Source: Metridium senile (taxonomy: Eukaryota; Cnidaria; Anthozoa; Actiniaria; Metridiidae). From it: 64,000 nucleotides of DNA. The stretch covers positions 15,188,942 to 15,252,941 of the forward strand of contig OX459101.1 in NCBI GenBank assembly GCA_949775045.1, read 5' to 3'. Below the pieces are notes generated by a model that was given only the letters and a program-made list of their open reading frames with translations, made no database searches and was not told where the DNA came from. This document shows, piece by piece, positions 1-15,833 of this stretch (its first letter is position 1; every line of letters starts with the position of its first letter). The translations under genes were made by a program, and so were the position numbers.

Positions 1-755
1 AAGTCAATATAATTCTTTAGTTCTTTATTCTTCACACTTATACAATTTTTTTTTAACAATTATTAATATTTCCTGTTTTAGTTTTTGATTCAGACATTTT
101 TGAAAGAAAAAAATTACGTGGAGTTCCCCAGAACATAAAACTATTATATCTTTAATAACGCTTGCAAACCATATCAATGTTTTCCCTAAACATCGGAGAA
201 TTTTATGACTGCTTGTGCGCGTGTCAGCCCATGCAAACAGGCAGAAATAAGACCTAACAATCGTAGTTTTTGGATCTTTTCTCGAAAAACTTGCACAGGA
301 GTGAGTAAAGTATTTATGGCTACAGCTGATTCAATACTCAATTGACCTTGTTAGAATATTTTGATCAGCTATTTCCGTGCAAAACGTATACGTATTTTCT
401 GATTTGAAAGCAAACTTTTTGATCACATCGCCAAAATTTCTCATGTCGAGTTACAATATGGGCTATATTTTAAATAAGACAGAGCTCGTCAACTATGTAA
501 CTATAAATGGATTCGAAAAACACCATGCTTTTACGGACATTTTGATGTGTGATACATGGCTATGAGCGATGAAAAACATAAGTTTTGCAAGATTTCTATT
601 TTTTATCGCTGTATTCTCATGGTCATTCTTTTATAAAATTAAAAAAAACCTCTTTGAATTATATTTGTTTTGGCCATATTTCTATAGCTACCGCAAGTTA
701 TCAGATAGGTCATCTGAGTATGTACTATTTCAAAAATCGTCGTCGCAATCAGTCT
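1..755. other. Unclassified AT-rich sequence, no gene seen
   Basis: No convincing coding region or RNA gene is visible. The stretch at about 534-640 is a diverged reverse-complement copy of part of the 1.2-kb segment found at 47.45 and 51.16 kb (compare the sense around 535-600 with the complement of 47990-48090). The short open frames here have no recognisable domain. Confidence 0.6.
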
Positions 756-1345
756 AAGGTCCACACTCTGAAACCTGCAAAGGATGCAAATCTGTCTATT
801 TTGCCTTAAAGAACATTGGTAAAATTAGAAATGACATCAATCAGCCAGAGTGCGAGCGTCTGGTTCACGCCTTCATCACATCCAAACTGGACATGCATAA
901 TAGTATCCTAATTGGACTGCCATCAACGGAATTAGATAAACTTCAGCGTTTACAGAATACAGCAGCTAGGCTTGTTTGTAGAGCGAGGGAAAATGATCAC
1001 ATAACACCAATTTTGAAACGCCTTCATTGGCTTCCAGTGAGAGCAAGAATCGATTTTAAAACCCTAATGCTTACATATAAATCTCTTAACGGTCAAGCAC
1101 CGAACTATATAAAAACCTCATACAATACTTATTATAATACTTTTTATAAATATATATAAATATATATACATACTTCTATATTATTTAATGATATTATTTA
1201 AATGACTGGTGACAGTCTTGTATATGTATTTGCTTAAATTGATTCTTGTCTTTTATAAGCATTCATTCTCTCATCTAAATCGTTTTATTTATCGTTTTAT
1301 TTCATTGTAAGAGCATAGAGACAATAGTTATATGCCCCTAAAACA
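756..1345 (+). mobile_element. 3' end of a CR1/Jockey-like non-LTR retrotransposon
   Basis: The coding remnant (about 756-1120) runs from a short Cys-containing segment through LVHAFITSKLD, LDKLQRLQNTAARLV and LKRLHWLPVRARI to LNGQAPNYI. This is the conserved stretch just after the reverse-transcriptase domain of Jockey/CR1-type elements. No RT catalytic motifs remain, so the copy is 5'-truncated. The open frame starts after a TAA at 753-755 and decays into AT-rich sequence after 1110. The following 200 bp looks like a 3' UTR and ends directly in an (ATT)n tract, as in many LINE tails. Family assignment beyond 'Jockey/CR1-like' is not possible from this fragment. Confidence 0.7.
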
Positions 1346-3346
<2,001 letters not shown>

Positions 3347-3412
3347 AATCTATTTCATAACACTCTCCTTCATGTTCAGTTGAAATAAGGAATGGGTAAA
3401 AATATTGAATCA
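3347..3412 (-). repeat. Split direct repeat B2 of the YR retrotransposon
   Basis: This 66-bp sequence matches 3671-3736 (B1) and forms the outer 3' end of the element. It immediately follows AGT at 3344-3346, the three bases shared with the other end and with the internal repeat junction. It contains the conserved internal block GTTCAGTTGAAATAAGG. Confidence 0.88.
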
Positions 3413-3502
3413 GCGGCCAAAGGCAAACTATAGCAATTTGCCTTTGGTGGCGGGTCCACACGACCACGCGAGACATGTCGGGGTGGGAGGGTGGGTCGTT
3501 TT
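3413..3502. other. Spacer between split repeats, with a short hairpin
   Basis: This stretch is unique between B2 and A2. CCAAAGGCAAA at about 3417-3427 pairs with TTTGCCTTTGG at about 3437-3447, making an 11-bp stem. Its role is unknown; it could mark a 3' RNA end or a recombinase accessory site. Confidence 0.55.
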
Positions 3503-3670
3503 TAGTGGGTCCGCCTTGCTGATCAATCAACTGAACGAGCGGAGGGTGTTCTCTCGCATTTATAATGCCCCTCTACATTCCTCACGGGCCTATTCTATCC
3601 GTATTCCATCGTGTATAAACAATAATTCTATTATTTCATCTTCGCATCTCATTAGAGTATTAAGAATAGT
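3503..3670 (-). repeat. Split direct repeat A2 of the YR retrotransposon
   Basis: A 168-bp sequence that appears identical to 10099-10266 (A1). It starts TAGTGGGTCCGCC and ends TTAAGAATAGT on the plus strand. The adjoining B1 repeat starts directly after it, as expected for the internal B1A2 junction that reproduces a circle junction. Confidence 0.9.
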
Positions 3671-3736
3671 AATCTATTTCATAACACTCTCCTTCATGTT
3701 CAGTTGAAATAAGGAATGGGTAAAAATATTGAATCA
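3671..3736 (-). repeat. Split direct repeat B1 of the YR retrotransposon
   Basis: A 66-bp copy of 3347-3412, placed between the end of the recombinase ORF and A2. The match ends at GAATCA; downstream sequence then diverges. Confidence 0.88.
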
Positions 3737-3870
3737 CGCTACCTAGGTCTATCTATGCATTATTTGTAATTATACCACATTTTACACTGATATCATCTCA
3801 TACCAAAATACCCCAATCCTCATATCCCCTATCCTTTAAAAACCCAAAAGTATAACTCTCCTGGGCTGTC

Positions 3871-5205
3871 TCATTTTTTTCTTTTATTCGTAGTTTCCAT
3901 TGGGAAAGCGCTCACAAAACGTTTCAGTTCGTTAATGTCTAGCCATGGTTGGATAGTATCTACTGTTCCACTTGACGCTAGCTTGCCCGAGGCACCCGAT
4001 GGGTTTAACACCTTAGCTAACTGTAAATAATACAATGCAGTGTGGCGAAGATTCCACCCAACATGATCCATGATTTCGGAGAGGTCTGCACCTGTCAGAG
4101 CTAAGGTGATGGCGCATCCAGATCTAAAGCCATGTAGTGTTTCACCTTCATGTATACCCATCTCATCGAGGTATCCCTTTAATCGAGCTTCAGCTGTTGA
4201 TGATGTCAGCGGAGCGTCTACAATGCCCTGCGCTGACGTCGTTGGCCGGAACAGATAGCCCCGGGTAAGATCAACGCACATTTGCCTGGCAATATCTATA
4301 TATTGTTCAATAGCCCTTATAGGGCAGATAGCAGTTTGAGGGTTTCTTCTAATTCCGAAAACATTCTGATCTCCGTCTCGTAATGTTTTACCCCATATGT
4401 GGTTGAATAGTAACCCATCATCGTTTGGGAAGCGTAAGATTTCCGGGACTTTCACTCGACCCAGATCCCCTGGTCGGTCCCCACTAAAGAAAGCTGTCTT
4501 GAAGTAAGCCTGATCACGTGCAATTATAAATCGCTCTATGGGTTTATTCACCTTCTCCAATTTACGTTGTAAATGTAGTGACAATTGCGTAAGCTTGTCG
4601 ACAAAGAAAGGCGTTGCTTGCTTAGGTGTAACTCTAGCCTGGAGCTGTTCCGCAGTAACTAAACGAAGATAGTCTTTAACGCATTTGTCCGCTGCTGGAT
4701 TCCCTAGCCCTAATCTCTTATCCCATTCTCCATCTCGACCCATCGTATGGAAAATTGCCCTCAGTTTGCCGATATATGAATCCACCGTCTTATAAGATAG
4801 GCGCATTGGACAACCACAAGGGTGTTTTCCTTTATCTCCAATAAATTGACAACTATTTATGTGTACTTGCGTTCTACCATTGCGGTCCTTATAGATTAAG
4901 AAACGGCATATGTCCCGTGGGGTTAAAGTAGCAAGGGTTACGTTTCCCTGCAAAGCCGCTACAAACTCTTCAAGCTCTTTTTGTAATGAATTCTTTTGTT
5001 TCGCATAGCTGGTGGCGCGATCGTAATTCAAAAGTTGCTGTAGCCGCTCATCGATGACATCCAAATCTATATCTACGTGATCCACCCTTTGCCAAGATAT
5101 CACCTTTCTCTTATATCCACAGCGCTGGCAAAAACGAAAGTCCACGTCATTTGCGTGGCCACATTTTGGGCATCGTACTGAAGGGATAAATAATTTTGCC
5201 ACCAT
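3871..5205 (-). CDS. Tyrosine recombinase (integrase) of the YR retrotransposon
   Basis: A 444-residue protein that would insert the element's circular DNA by strand exchange. The N-terminus has a zinc-ribbon-like CPKCGHANDVDFRFCQRC (residues about 12-29). A core-binding region follows, and the catalytic domain fills the C-terminal half. Recognisable active-site blocks are FFSGDRPGDLGRV (first Arg), LHGFRSG (His-x-x-Arg), DHVGW (His/Trp position) and a candidate nucleophile Tyr in ALYYLQLA. Order and spacing fit the phage-integrase fold. The ATG lies at 5205 in a fitting context. The gene is the last in the element and ends about 135 bp before B1. No disabling mutation is seen. Confidence 0.88.
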   Translation of the reverse strand: MVAKLFIPSVRCPKCGHANDVDFRFCQRCGYKRKVISWQRVDHVDIDLDVIDERLQQLLNYDRATSYAKQKNSLQKELEEFVAALQGNVTLATLTPRDICRFLIYKDRNGRTQVHINSCQFIGDKGKHPCGCPMRLSYKTVDSYIGKLRAIFHTMGRDGEWDKRLGLGNPAADKCVKDYLRLVTAEQLQARVTPKQATPFFVDKLTQLSLHLQRKLEKVNKPIERFIIARDQAYFKTAFFSGDRPGDLGRVKVPEILRFPNDDGLLFNHIWGKTLRDGDQNVFGIRRNPQTAICPIRAIEQYIDIARQMCVDLTRGYLFRPTTSAQGIVDAPLTSSTAEARLKGYLDEMGIHEGETLHGFRSGCAITLALTGADLSEIMDHVGWNLRHTALYYLQLAKVLNPSGASGKLASSGTVDTIQPWLDINELKRFVSAFPMETTNKRKK

Positions 5206-5394
5206 GGGAAGGTCCTACAATACAATGTATTATATAACAAGTTATTTTCTTTATTCTTATGTTGTTACACACTAGTTATTTATCATAAATATACAATAAT
5301 ATGCAATAATATTGTTATTGTCTTCGTTATTCTCTGATTACCCGACGATTGTCCTACACTGTCTACATACATATATACCAAATCGGGTTCTGCA

Positions 5395-7599
5395 TTATAA
5401 TGGTTTAAAAGCAAACGCCCAAAGATCTCCTTGTAGGGATTTATGCGGGACCCAACCGTTCTTGGAGGGAGCGAGAATAGCTTTCTCATCACCTTTTGCG
5501 GCAAGTTTATGTTTCTTAGTTGATTTGCACCATAATAAGGGCCACCAAAACTTCCTGGGATAAACATCCAAAACTACCACTGTGCAACTTAGTGTATATT
5601 CCTGAAGGAGAGACAACACTGGCCCGACCAGAGCCAGAGGCGGAAACACATAAGGTCGTTTCAAAATACTACCACGCTGGGCTAGATTTTGAGCAAAAAC
5701 ATTAACGCCAGACGAACCTGGAGACGGCCAAGGAGTAAAATGAGGGAGGTCTTGGCCGGATCTGTTCTTCATCACATTGGAATCCAATGACATCAAATCA
5801 CATGTATGTCCCTCTTTCTCCCCAAAGATGTTCTCCACATATCGCCACGTATTATCTGCTAGCCGACTGTCAAGCATCGAAATTCGGCGAGATGGGAAGT
5901 CGGCTGGATTAGCCCTGCTTGGGACGTAAAGCAGCTGGAGTAACACGTTCAACCTCACAGTGGTGTGGAAAAGCTTCTTCAGAGCTGTGTTTAAGGGTGC
6001 ACTCCTACCTCCTTGGTTATTCCATGCGTTTATTACAACCTGACTGTCCACCATCGCGTCTACTCTGGTATTTCGTAAAACATCTTCACATGAACATAAC
6101 AGCTTATCAATTGCTATGGCCTCCTTAACGGCAATATCCCACCCTTTTTCTTCTGCAGACCAATAATCTGAGATCTCTTTCTGTACAGGAGAAAGGATAT
6201 TTGCACCCCAACCATATGATGAGGCATCCGTCGCTACCCTGACTTGTATGTGTCGTTCGTTCCTCCATGGGAAAGGTGCGTCCCATGTTTCTAAAAATAG
6301 CCAATATTGAATTTCCTCTTTTAGTTTTCCTTCCAAACGAAGGGGCTTGCATGATCGAAGACCTTTTGAGATAGCTCTATTCATCTCTCTTGTAAAGAGT
6401 TTTGCTGCCGGGACTGCGAGAGCGAGCGATACACATTTCCCCACAAGACGCTGAAGAGTTTTGACGTTCACGGTATGTGCTGTAAGGACGGTTTTAACCA
6501 GTGATATAAATTTACGTCGTTTTTCAGGTATCAAACGAAAACATTGTTCCTGAGAGTCTACCAGAAAACCGAGGTACGGTACTTTTTTTTGAGGTATTAG
6601 TATAGACTTCGCAAGACCCAGGAAATAACCAAGCTGTATTAGGTAAAAAGCCACCAAGAATAAGGCCGACTCGGCTGCAGACCGCATACGATCCTCATGA
6701 TTCGTCATGGTAGCATATACCCCTGTATCAAATGGAACTTGTAATTGTCCATTATGCCTGTCATCGATATATAGTGAACAAGGGACACCAATTGATCGAA
6801 AATAATTAGTGGCCATCAATCCAGTCGTATTATATATGTACGGGGAGATTTTCCACCCAAATGGGATAGTATTATAGGAGAAATACCATCCCCCCCACTG
6901 CATACCAAAGAAAGTACGGCTGTCGTCTGTTAGCATTATATGATCGTATCCGGATTTGTCGTCCAACACCGTCTGAAACGAATCCTTGTCCACGTAGCGA
7001 GGTACGTCGCTTAGTTTGTCCAACGTGAACGGCTTGTCTTGCATCCATAAATTGACGTATCTCGCGTCTAGGCAGAGACGTGGTTTCGATGGTTCGACTG
7101 TCAGTGGGAGGACAATATGTGGCGCTTCTACCTCTCCTACCCTCCCAAGTAAAGATATTGCTCCTGTTTTCATCCGGTCAAAAAGCGTAGACTGTATGTA
7201 TTCTGTAAATAGCTTACACGATGCGTTATTCTTGAATATCCTTGTTGGCGGGCGATCAGAATCATAATCTATACCCTTAAAAGTACCTTTAAAACGTCGG
7301 AAGAACGACCAGACAGATACCTTGTTTCTGATCCATCCAAGGACTTCATCCTGGCTCGCCCCAGAACACTTTTGTGCTAACGCTTCCCATTGTGTTTCAT
7401 GTGCATGTAACTCCCCCGCTTTAAAACATTTTGGGTCCCGGAAGCATAAATTTGTTACTCTACCACCAGCTTCTCCCTTTTGTACTAATATGACCCTCCT
7501 ATCTATCTCATCATTTGCTGTCATTTCATCTGCGACTGTAACGGGATTTCCCTGATAATCCACCCAACTTATCACATTCTTTTCTTGTTCTTCTCCCAT
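5395..7599 (-). CDS. Reverse transcriptase-RNase H of the YR retrotransposon
   Basis: A 734-residue polyprotein. RT motifs are PRLCLDARYVN, TVLDDKSGYDHI (catalytic Asp), NTIPFGWKISPYI and the YIDD box in CSLYIDDRHN. RNase H follows, with RVATDASSYGWG (Asp), AVKEAIAID (Glu), VDSQVVINAW (Asp) and VPSRANPADFPSR (Asp). The C-terminal block with YVFPPLALVGPVL and KFWWPLLW is conserved in DIRS/Ngaro polyproteins. The frame is open 17 codons upstream of the ATG, to 7650, where a pyrimidine-rich CCTTTTCCTTATCCTAG looks like a splice acceptor. The pol ORF may therefore be expressed from a spliced transcript instead of starting at this ATG. Confidence 0.9.
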   Translation of the reverse strand: MGEEQEKNVISWVDYQGNPVTVADEMTANDEIDRRVILVQKGEAGGRVTNLCFRDPKCFKAGELHAHETQWEALAQKCSGASQDEVLGWIRNKVSVWSFFRRFKGTFKGIDYDSDRPPTRIFKNNASCKLFTEYIQSTLFDRMKTGAISLLGRVGEVEAPHIVLPLTVEPSKPRLCLDARYVNLWMQDKPFTLDKLSDVPRYVDKDSFQTVLDDKSGYDHIMLTDDSRTFFGMQWGGWYFSYNTIPFGWKISPYIYNTTGLMATNYFRSIGVPCSLYIDDRHNGQLQVPFDTGVYATMTNHEDRMRSAAESALFLVAFYLIQLGYFLGLAKSILIPQKKVPYLGFLVDSQEQCFRLIPEKRRKFISLVKTVLTAHTVNVKTLQRLVGKCVSLALAVPAAKLFTREMNRAISKGLRSCKPLRLEGKLKEEIQYWLFLETWDAPFPWRNERHIQVRVATDASSYGWGANILSPVQKEISDYWSAEEKGWDIAVKEAIAIDKLLCSCEDVLRNTRVDAMVDSQVVINAWNNQGGRSAPLNTALKKLFHTTVRLNVLLQLLYVPSRANPADFPSRRISMLDSRLADNTWRYVENIFGEKEGHTCDLMSLDSNVMKNRSGQDLPHFTPWPSPGSSGVNVFAQNLAQRGSILKRPYVFPPLALVGPVLSLLQEYTLSCTVVVLDVYPRKFWWPLLWCKSTKKHKLAAKGDEKAILAPSKNGWVPHKSLQGDLWAFAFKPL

Positions 7600-7741
7600 T
7601 AGACGTCTATCAAATTCAACATTCTTTTCCCATTGAGGGAATTGCGCACCCTAGGATAAGGAAAAGGCATTAAAATGGAAAAAAGAAAAGGAAAATCCCG
7701 CACAGTCAGCAGCGAAATGACAGCATTGACCCAGTTAAACC

Positions 7742-7762
7742 GGGGGGGGGGGGGGGGGGGGG
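7742..7762. repeat. G21 homopolymer between gag and pol
   Basis: A run of 21 G on the plus strand (poly-C on the element's sense strand), with a T-rich run at about 7828-7842. The interval 7651-7959 contains no other recognisable feature and may be spliced out if the acceptor at 7650 is used. The length may be an assembly uncertainty. Confidence 0.8.
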
Positions 7763-7959
7763 TTATTTTAGATACCCTTTTTCAATACTGCTAAAACTCT
7801 GTGACTGTCACCAATAAAACACTCAAATTTTTTTTTTTTTTTGCTTTTATTGTTATATTAGATCAAATATAATGTTTCATAATCGACTACAAATCCTTTT
7901 ATTTTCATATTCATATCCCTTTGCCAGTCCAGTAATTATTAACGTAATTTACAACAGTA

Positions 7960-8499
7960 CTAATTATCGCCCTTGTCCTTTATAGCATCATTAGTAGACG
8001 TTGACGCTCCCTGCATGTCTTTTTTTCTTAGCTCGCAATTGAACTTTATATGGCCAACTTTACCACAATAGTAACATCGGCGGTCCGCCGATCCTTGCCA
8101 AGTATTCGCCATCCTATTAGGATACCTGCGGTATGGTGCTGGCCTTGCTTCTGCCCGATTGTTGGACTGCTTATTGTACTCTTTTTCTACTTTCCTGAGC
8201 ACATCTAACACCTTCTCATGGTCTTTGTCTCCCACCAAGCGTAGTAACAAATGGCGGAATTGTTCCTTCGGGATGTCGATCTTAGCACGAGCGGTCTGGT
8301 AGGCCACTTTGTAAAAATTGGCTTTTTCATGCTTGTTATCATGTGCGGCCCCTTGTAGTGTGTCCAACATCTCTAGTGCTTCATATTTATTAAATTCCAA
8401 TAAAGGGCGCGAAATATAGTTTGTGATTTTCCTCGCAACATCCTCTACCGAAGGCTTCCTGAGTGAAGACATCAATTCTTGTAATTCTTTTTTCAATTT
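7960..8499 (-). CDS. Gag-like protein of the YR retrotransposon, exon 2
   Basis: Encodes about 179 residues ending in a nucleic-acid-binding zinc knuckle, CYYCGKVGHIKFNC (C-x2-C-x4-H-x4-C). The upstream part is charged and predicted helical. The frame has no ATG near its start; the first codons follow TTTTTCTAG (acceptor, exon starting at 8499). Joining phase 0 to the exon at 9925-10065 gives ...QVELE-KLKKELQEL..., a continuous coiled-coil-like run. This would make a Gag of about 226 residues. The splice is inferred from sites and phase only. Confidence 0.75.
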   Translation of the reverse strand, partial: KLKKELQELMSSLRKPSVEDVARKITNYISRPLLEFNKYEALEMLDTLQGAAHDNKHEKANFYKVAYQTARAKIDIPKEQFRHLLLRLVGDKDHEKVLDVLRKVEKEYNKQSNNRAEARPAPYRRYPNRMANTWQGSADRRCYYCGKVGHIKFNCELRKKDMQGASTSTNDAIKDKGDN

Positions 8500-9924
8500 C
8501 TAGAAAAACAACAAATGAAGGTACTTATGAGTCCCGTACTATCCGCTGCATCACTACATATCATAAATCCTTTAGTATTACAATTTATAAATGTATGTAA
8601 CAAATTTTCATCACTTCAGTTGTCAGTAGGTATAAATATCCCCGTACATTTATCACTAATTATTCAGGTCAAACTACATTCCGTCCTTACTACCCGAAAA
8701 CATAGGAAATACTTCACTTCCCTATACTCAATTATAGTCATCCAACGATTCATAATTTCATCTACTTCCCTATGCGCGGGAATATTTCAATTCTGTACGT
8801 GTACTATGTAATCCTAGTCATTCAAAAAACACACACCGAAGCAATCATTCTACACTTGTCTCCTCCCTGTACGCGGGAGAATTATTACTTTTATAAGTAC
8901 TATTATAGTCATCCAACGAACACTCGCCGAATCGAAAGAATTATTAATCTACAATAGCCTGCCTCCCTGTAAAAGGGAAAATCATCACTTTTCTATACTA
9001 TTATAGTCATCCAACGAACACTCGCCGAAGGAATCATTCTACAATAGCCTGCCTCCCTGTACACGGGAAAATCATTCACTCTTATGTACTATTTTAGTCA
9101 TCCAACGAACACTCGCCGAAGGAATCATTCTACAATAGCCTGCCTCCCTGTACACGGGAAAACCATCACTTTATGTACTATTATAGTCATCCAACGAACA
9201 CTCGCCGAAGGAATCCCTCTACAATAGCCTGCCTCCCTGTACACGGGAAAATCATCACTTTTATATACTATTATAGTCATCCGACGAACACTCGCCGAAG
9301 GAATCATTCTACAATAGCCTGCCTCCCTGTACACGGGAAAAATCATTACTTTTATGTACTATTATAGTCATCCAACGAACACTCGCCGAAGGAATCATTC
9401 TTCAATAGCCTGCCTCCCTGTACACGGGAAAATCATCACTTCTATATACTATTATAGTCATCCAACGAACACTCGCCGAAGGAATCATTCTACAATAGCC
9501 TGCCTCCCTGTACACGGGAAAATCATTACTTTTATGTACTATTATAGTCATCCAACGAACACTCGCCGAAGGAATCATTCTAAAATAGTCTGCCTCCCTG
9601 TACGCGGAAATTGTTCTTTTATTTTAGATAAACCCGATTATAAACATGATTATAAAATAAGCTAAACACTAGTTAAGAGTAAATTACTATCTTAAGCGTT
9701 ACCCACGTGCACGATGCTTGTTGAAGGCACTCAAGCTAATCAGGAATATGCAAATACATTTAGTTAAGAATAATCTTTGTTCATCTGAATAGTCCGTTGA
9801 TTTAGAATAGCACTTCATGTAGACATTTATAATAAAATTACTCGATTCAGTCCTTAATAAACTAAGATACATTAACGAGTCAACTTGTACCGTAAAACTT
9901 GGTTTTAAAATGTAATGTATTTAC
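8500..9924 (-). other. Predicted intron in gag of the YR retrotransposon
   Basis: Donor GAG|GTAAAT at 9925/9924 and acceptor TTTTTCTAG at 8500-8508 define a 1.4-kb phase-0 intron. About half of it is the 90-bp minisatellite at 8868-9612. The rest shows no other feature. Confidence 0.6.
8868..9612. repeat. 90-bp minisatellite inside the YR retrotransposon
   Basis: About eight tandem copies of a 90-bp unit recognised by GCCTGCCTCCCTGTACACGG recurring near 8959, 9051, 9142, 9231, 9321, 9412, 9502 and 9592. The unit also holds CATCCAACGAACACTCGCCG. The outer copies are more diverged. Because 90 is a multiple of three, artificial open frames run through it; they are not genes. Confidence 0.92.
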
Positions 9925-10065
9925 CTCAAGCTCTACTTGAGCCGCTGCTGGCTGAGCTTGGCCCTGGGCGGCTGCATCGATGGCATTTTGTGCTTGCGGA
10001 GCTGGTGGTTCGGCTTCGCCTACTGCTGCGGGGACTTGTATCTCTCCAACTTCTTCGTCGGACAT
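9925..10065 (-). CDS. Gag-like protein of the YR retrotransposon, exon 1
   Basis: 47 codons from the ATG at 10065, beginning [15 protein letters not shown] and rich in Ala, Gln, Pro and acidic residues, ending QVELE at GAG|GTAAAT. An upstream open stretch to 10122 lacks an ATG and enters the A1 repeat, so 10065 is the better start. Phase 0 matches the exon at 7960-8499. Low-complexity composition fits a disordered Gag N-terminus. Confidence 0.65.
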
Positions 10066-10098
10066 TTCTCGCGTGGTCGAGTTTTCTACAAAGTTGTC

Positions 10099-10266
10099 TA
10101 GTGGGTCCGCCTTGCTGATCAATCAACTGAACGAGCGGAGGGTGTTCTCTCGCATTTATAATGCCCCTCTACATTCCTCACGGGCCTATTCTATCCGTAT
10201 TCCATCGTGTATAAACAATAATTCTATTATTTCATCTTCGCATCTCATTAGAGTATTAAGAATAGT
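10099..10266 (-). repeat. Split direct repeat A1 of the YR retrotransposon (5' end)
   Basis: A 168-bp copy apparently identical to A2 at 3503-3670. It forms the upstream terminus of the element. Host sequence resumes at 10267 right after AGT. Promoter function is expected by position but no motif is diagnostic. Confidence 0.9.
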
Positions 10267-11014
10267 GATGCCAATTAAGGAAATGGGCTTTAACCTGAAC
10301 AAGAGAGAATTTAGAGACGCTCTTCGACTACGCTATGACTGGCCAATTGACGACATTCCCTCAGCATGCGTATGTGGAGATCAATTCTCTATAGACCACG
10401 CGATGATATGTAAACGCGGTGGCTTTATTATTCAGCGCCATAACGAGCTTCGTGATCTCGAGGCTGAGCTACTCAATATGGTCTGCAACGACGTAGAGAT
10501 CGAACCTGTACATGTGTTGCAAGAGATCTCAGGAGAGCACTTGAGTAAAGGGACAAATAACGCCCCAGATGCGAGATTGGACGTTCATGCACGTGGATTC
10601 TGGGAAAGACAACGTTCTGCCTTTTTTGACGTAAGGGTTTGCCACCCGAATGCAGAATCGTATTATGACCTAGAACCACAACAGATTTACAGAAAGCACG
10701 AAAACGAAAAGAAGCGTCTATACGCGGATAGGATTATCCAAGTAGAGCAGGGTACATTCACTCCACTGGTTTTTACTACTACCGGAGGCATGGGAAAAGA
10801 ATGTCAAAGATATCATAGCCGTCTAGCAGAACTTATCGCCAACAAAAAGGGAGAGCCCTATGCCAAAACAATATCATGGATCAGAGCCAAAACGTCATTT
10901 TCTCTAATTAGATCGGCTCTTGTATGCTTAAGAGGCTCACGAACACTAAAAAGAGCAAAATGTGATATTAAAAACATTGATTTAGAAATCGAAACAATAG
11001 AATGCCGCTTATAG
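10267..11014 (+). CDS. Zinc knuckle and restriction-like endonuclease portion of the REL-type retroelement
   Basis: This is the continuation of the reverse transcriptase frame at 1446-3346: ...GCC TGG TTA ACA GT | G ATG CCA ATT... reads without break. It contains [15 protein letters not shown], a Cys-Cys-His-Cys knuckle, then RHNELRD. The endonuclease-like block [10 protein letters not shown]...[10 protein letters not shown] has the PD-(D/E)XK arrangement of REL elements. The C-terminus is rich in Arg/Lys and ends at a TAG at 11012-11014. No frameshift is seen. Upstream open sequence (9980-10266) belongs to the inserted element. Confidence 0.82.
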
Positions 11015-11219
11015 ATTTTAGTTAGTTTTACTTCTTTTTTTTAGATTTGTATATTATATTTTTAAGAGATTGTATAGATTTTTTTTATATACACAATTTT
11101 CCTCTATCCTTGCTTTGAATTTTCTAAATTATTACTACTTTTATGCATGTAATGTGACAACGATTTTAGATACACGATGTAATTTTATATAAATTTCAAT
11201 GATTGTAATTATTATTATT

Positions 11220-14331
<3,112 letters not shown>

Positions 14332-15833
14332 AAGCTTATACCGCAAAGGCTAATATAGAGGTTTGCTTCATCATCAAAACTGTTTACACTCAAAACTCTC
14401 GTTAACGAGCACTCTGAGATCAATGCAAATAGAGCTGGCCTTTTAAAAAAGAAATTTTACACAGTTTGTGTTGATTTGTTTTGTGTTAATTTGCTTTGGA
14501 TAAGGAGATTTTCAAAAGAATGTTCCGAAACTTATTTTCAATTAAAGCTTGAAGACTTTTCAACTTTAAACCATGAGGAAAAAATAGAATAAAGCATTAG
14601 TAAATTAGTAAATACATTACTAAAATGCTTATTTTTTATTCATTGCTTTTGTTTACTAATTTATCGTGAGCATGCGGTCTCTAAACAAAAATATTCTTAA
14701 TATGGCCTTTTCAAGTTCTATTAAATCAGTTGGAAGATTAAAAGCGATTTTGAAAAAAAAAAAAATCCCGAGCAAACGTACAAATATTGCGTGACATTAA
14801 AAATTTAGCATAAGATCGAGGTTGAATGAAAACGCCCCCCAAACATGTACATGTGGTCCCAAACGGATACATCTGTAAATAAACATGGCGATCAACGGTT
14901 TCCTTCGGAAATGGGTCAAAAGAGCTGGAGTTACACTTACAAACAACATACAGAGCTAATAGATGCCTATGGGAATGTGTTTACATATTGATAAAGGAGG
15001 TTAGTCATTACATATGCATTGAAATGTTCAAAATATGTCTACGAACTACTAAAACTGTAAAGTCGATTCATGTACAGCCTGTTCGCATTGGTAAACATTT
15101 CATATTAAACTGTATTGCTGGTGCACAATTGCACCAAAACGGACTTTTGTTTTGTATATGTCAGTAGTTTCATTCAAGTAAGAAATTAGTTATCCGGTCT
15201 TTTGTTCTAATTTCGTTGTTTCTGCTCAAGTAGTATAAAGAGTGTATTTTTGTATAGTTTAATCGTGCACCGTTTAAAACCATCACAGAGCTACGACTTT
15301 TTGTAAGTATATTCACTTTCCTTCGTATATTTGGAAGTCATAAAATTAATGATTGTAATTTTGTATTTTATTGTAGCAACCTTGCCGAATTGTTGTATAC
15401 CGATTGCAAATCTAAGCTTGAGTTTGAGACGTCAATATTAAATATAGCTATCACAATTCAACTAAATGTTGAAGCCGTACATCATGTATGATTTACTCTT
15501 TTAACAGCCACCTTACATCAATTGCAACTGCATGATGGGCATCATTAAGCCTGAATGCAGGGATTCCACTTTCTAAAAGAAATTAGCCTGGTGATCTCAC
15601 ATGTGAATAAAGCTAGCGTGAGAGATCTTTGGGAATCAGCAATTTGATAAAATATCTCTCCTACTAAGCCATATTTGGAAGTTATGACTTTACAAAAACA
15701 TGACAAACGCAAACTTTTCTTAGTAGGAGAGAGTGGCTTGACACTTAATAAAAAGATAAAATATAAAAATAGGACTATCCCCTTTCCATTTTTTACAGAA
15801 TTTCCCAGCATGCAATGCACGAATGATTAGTAT
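14332..15833. other. Intergenic sequence, nothing recognised
   Basis: AT-rich non-coding sequence. No open frame above about 90 codons and no recognisable domain, tRNA or clear repeat boundary was found. Confidence 0.5.

Noticed and set aside
8868..9612. Possible CRISPR-like array
   Set aside because: The unit is repeated head to tail without unique spacers, in a eukaryotic retroelement; it is a minisatellite.
9125..9665. Apparent proteins with 30-residue repeats
   Set aside because: Translation of the 90-bp minisatellite, which lies inside a predicted intron of the YR element.
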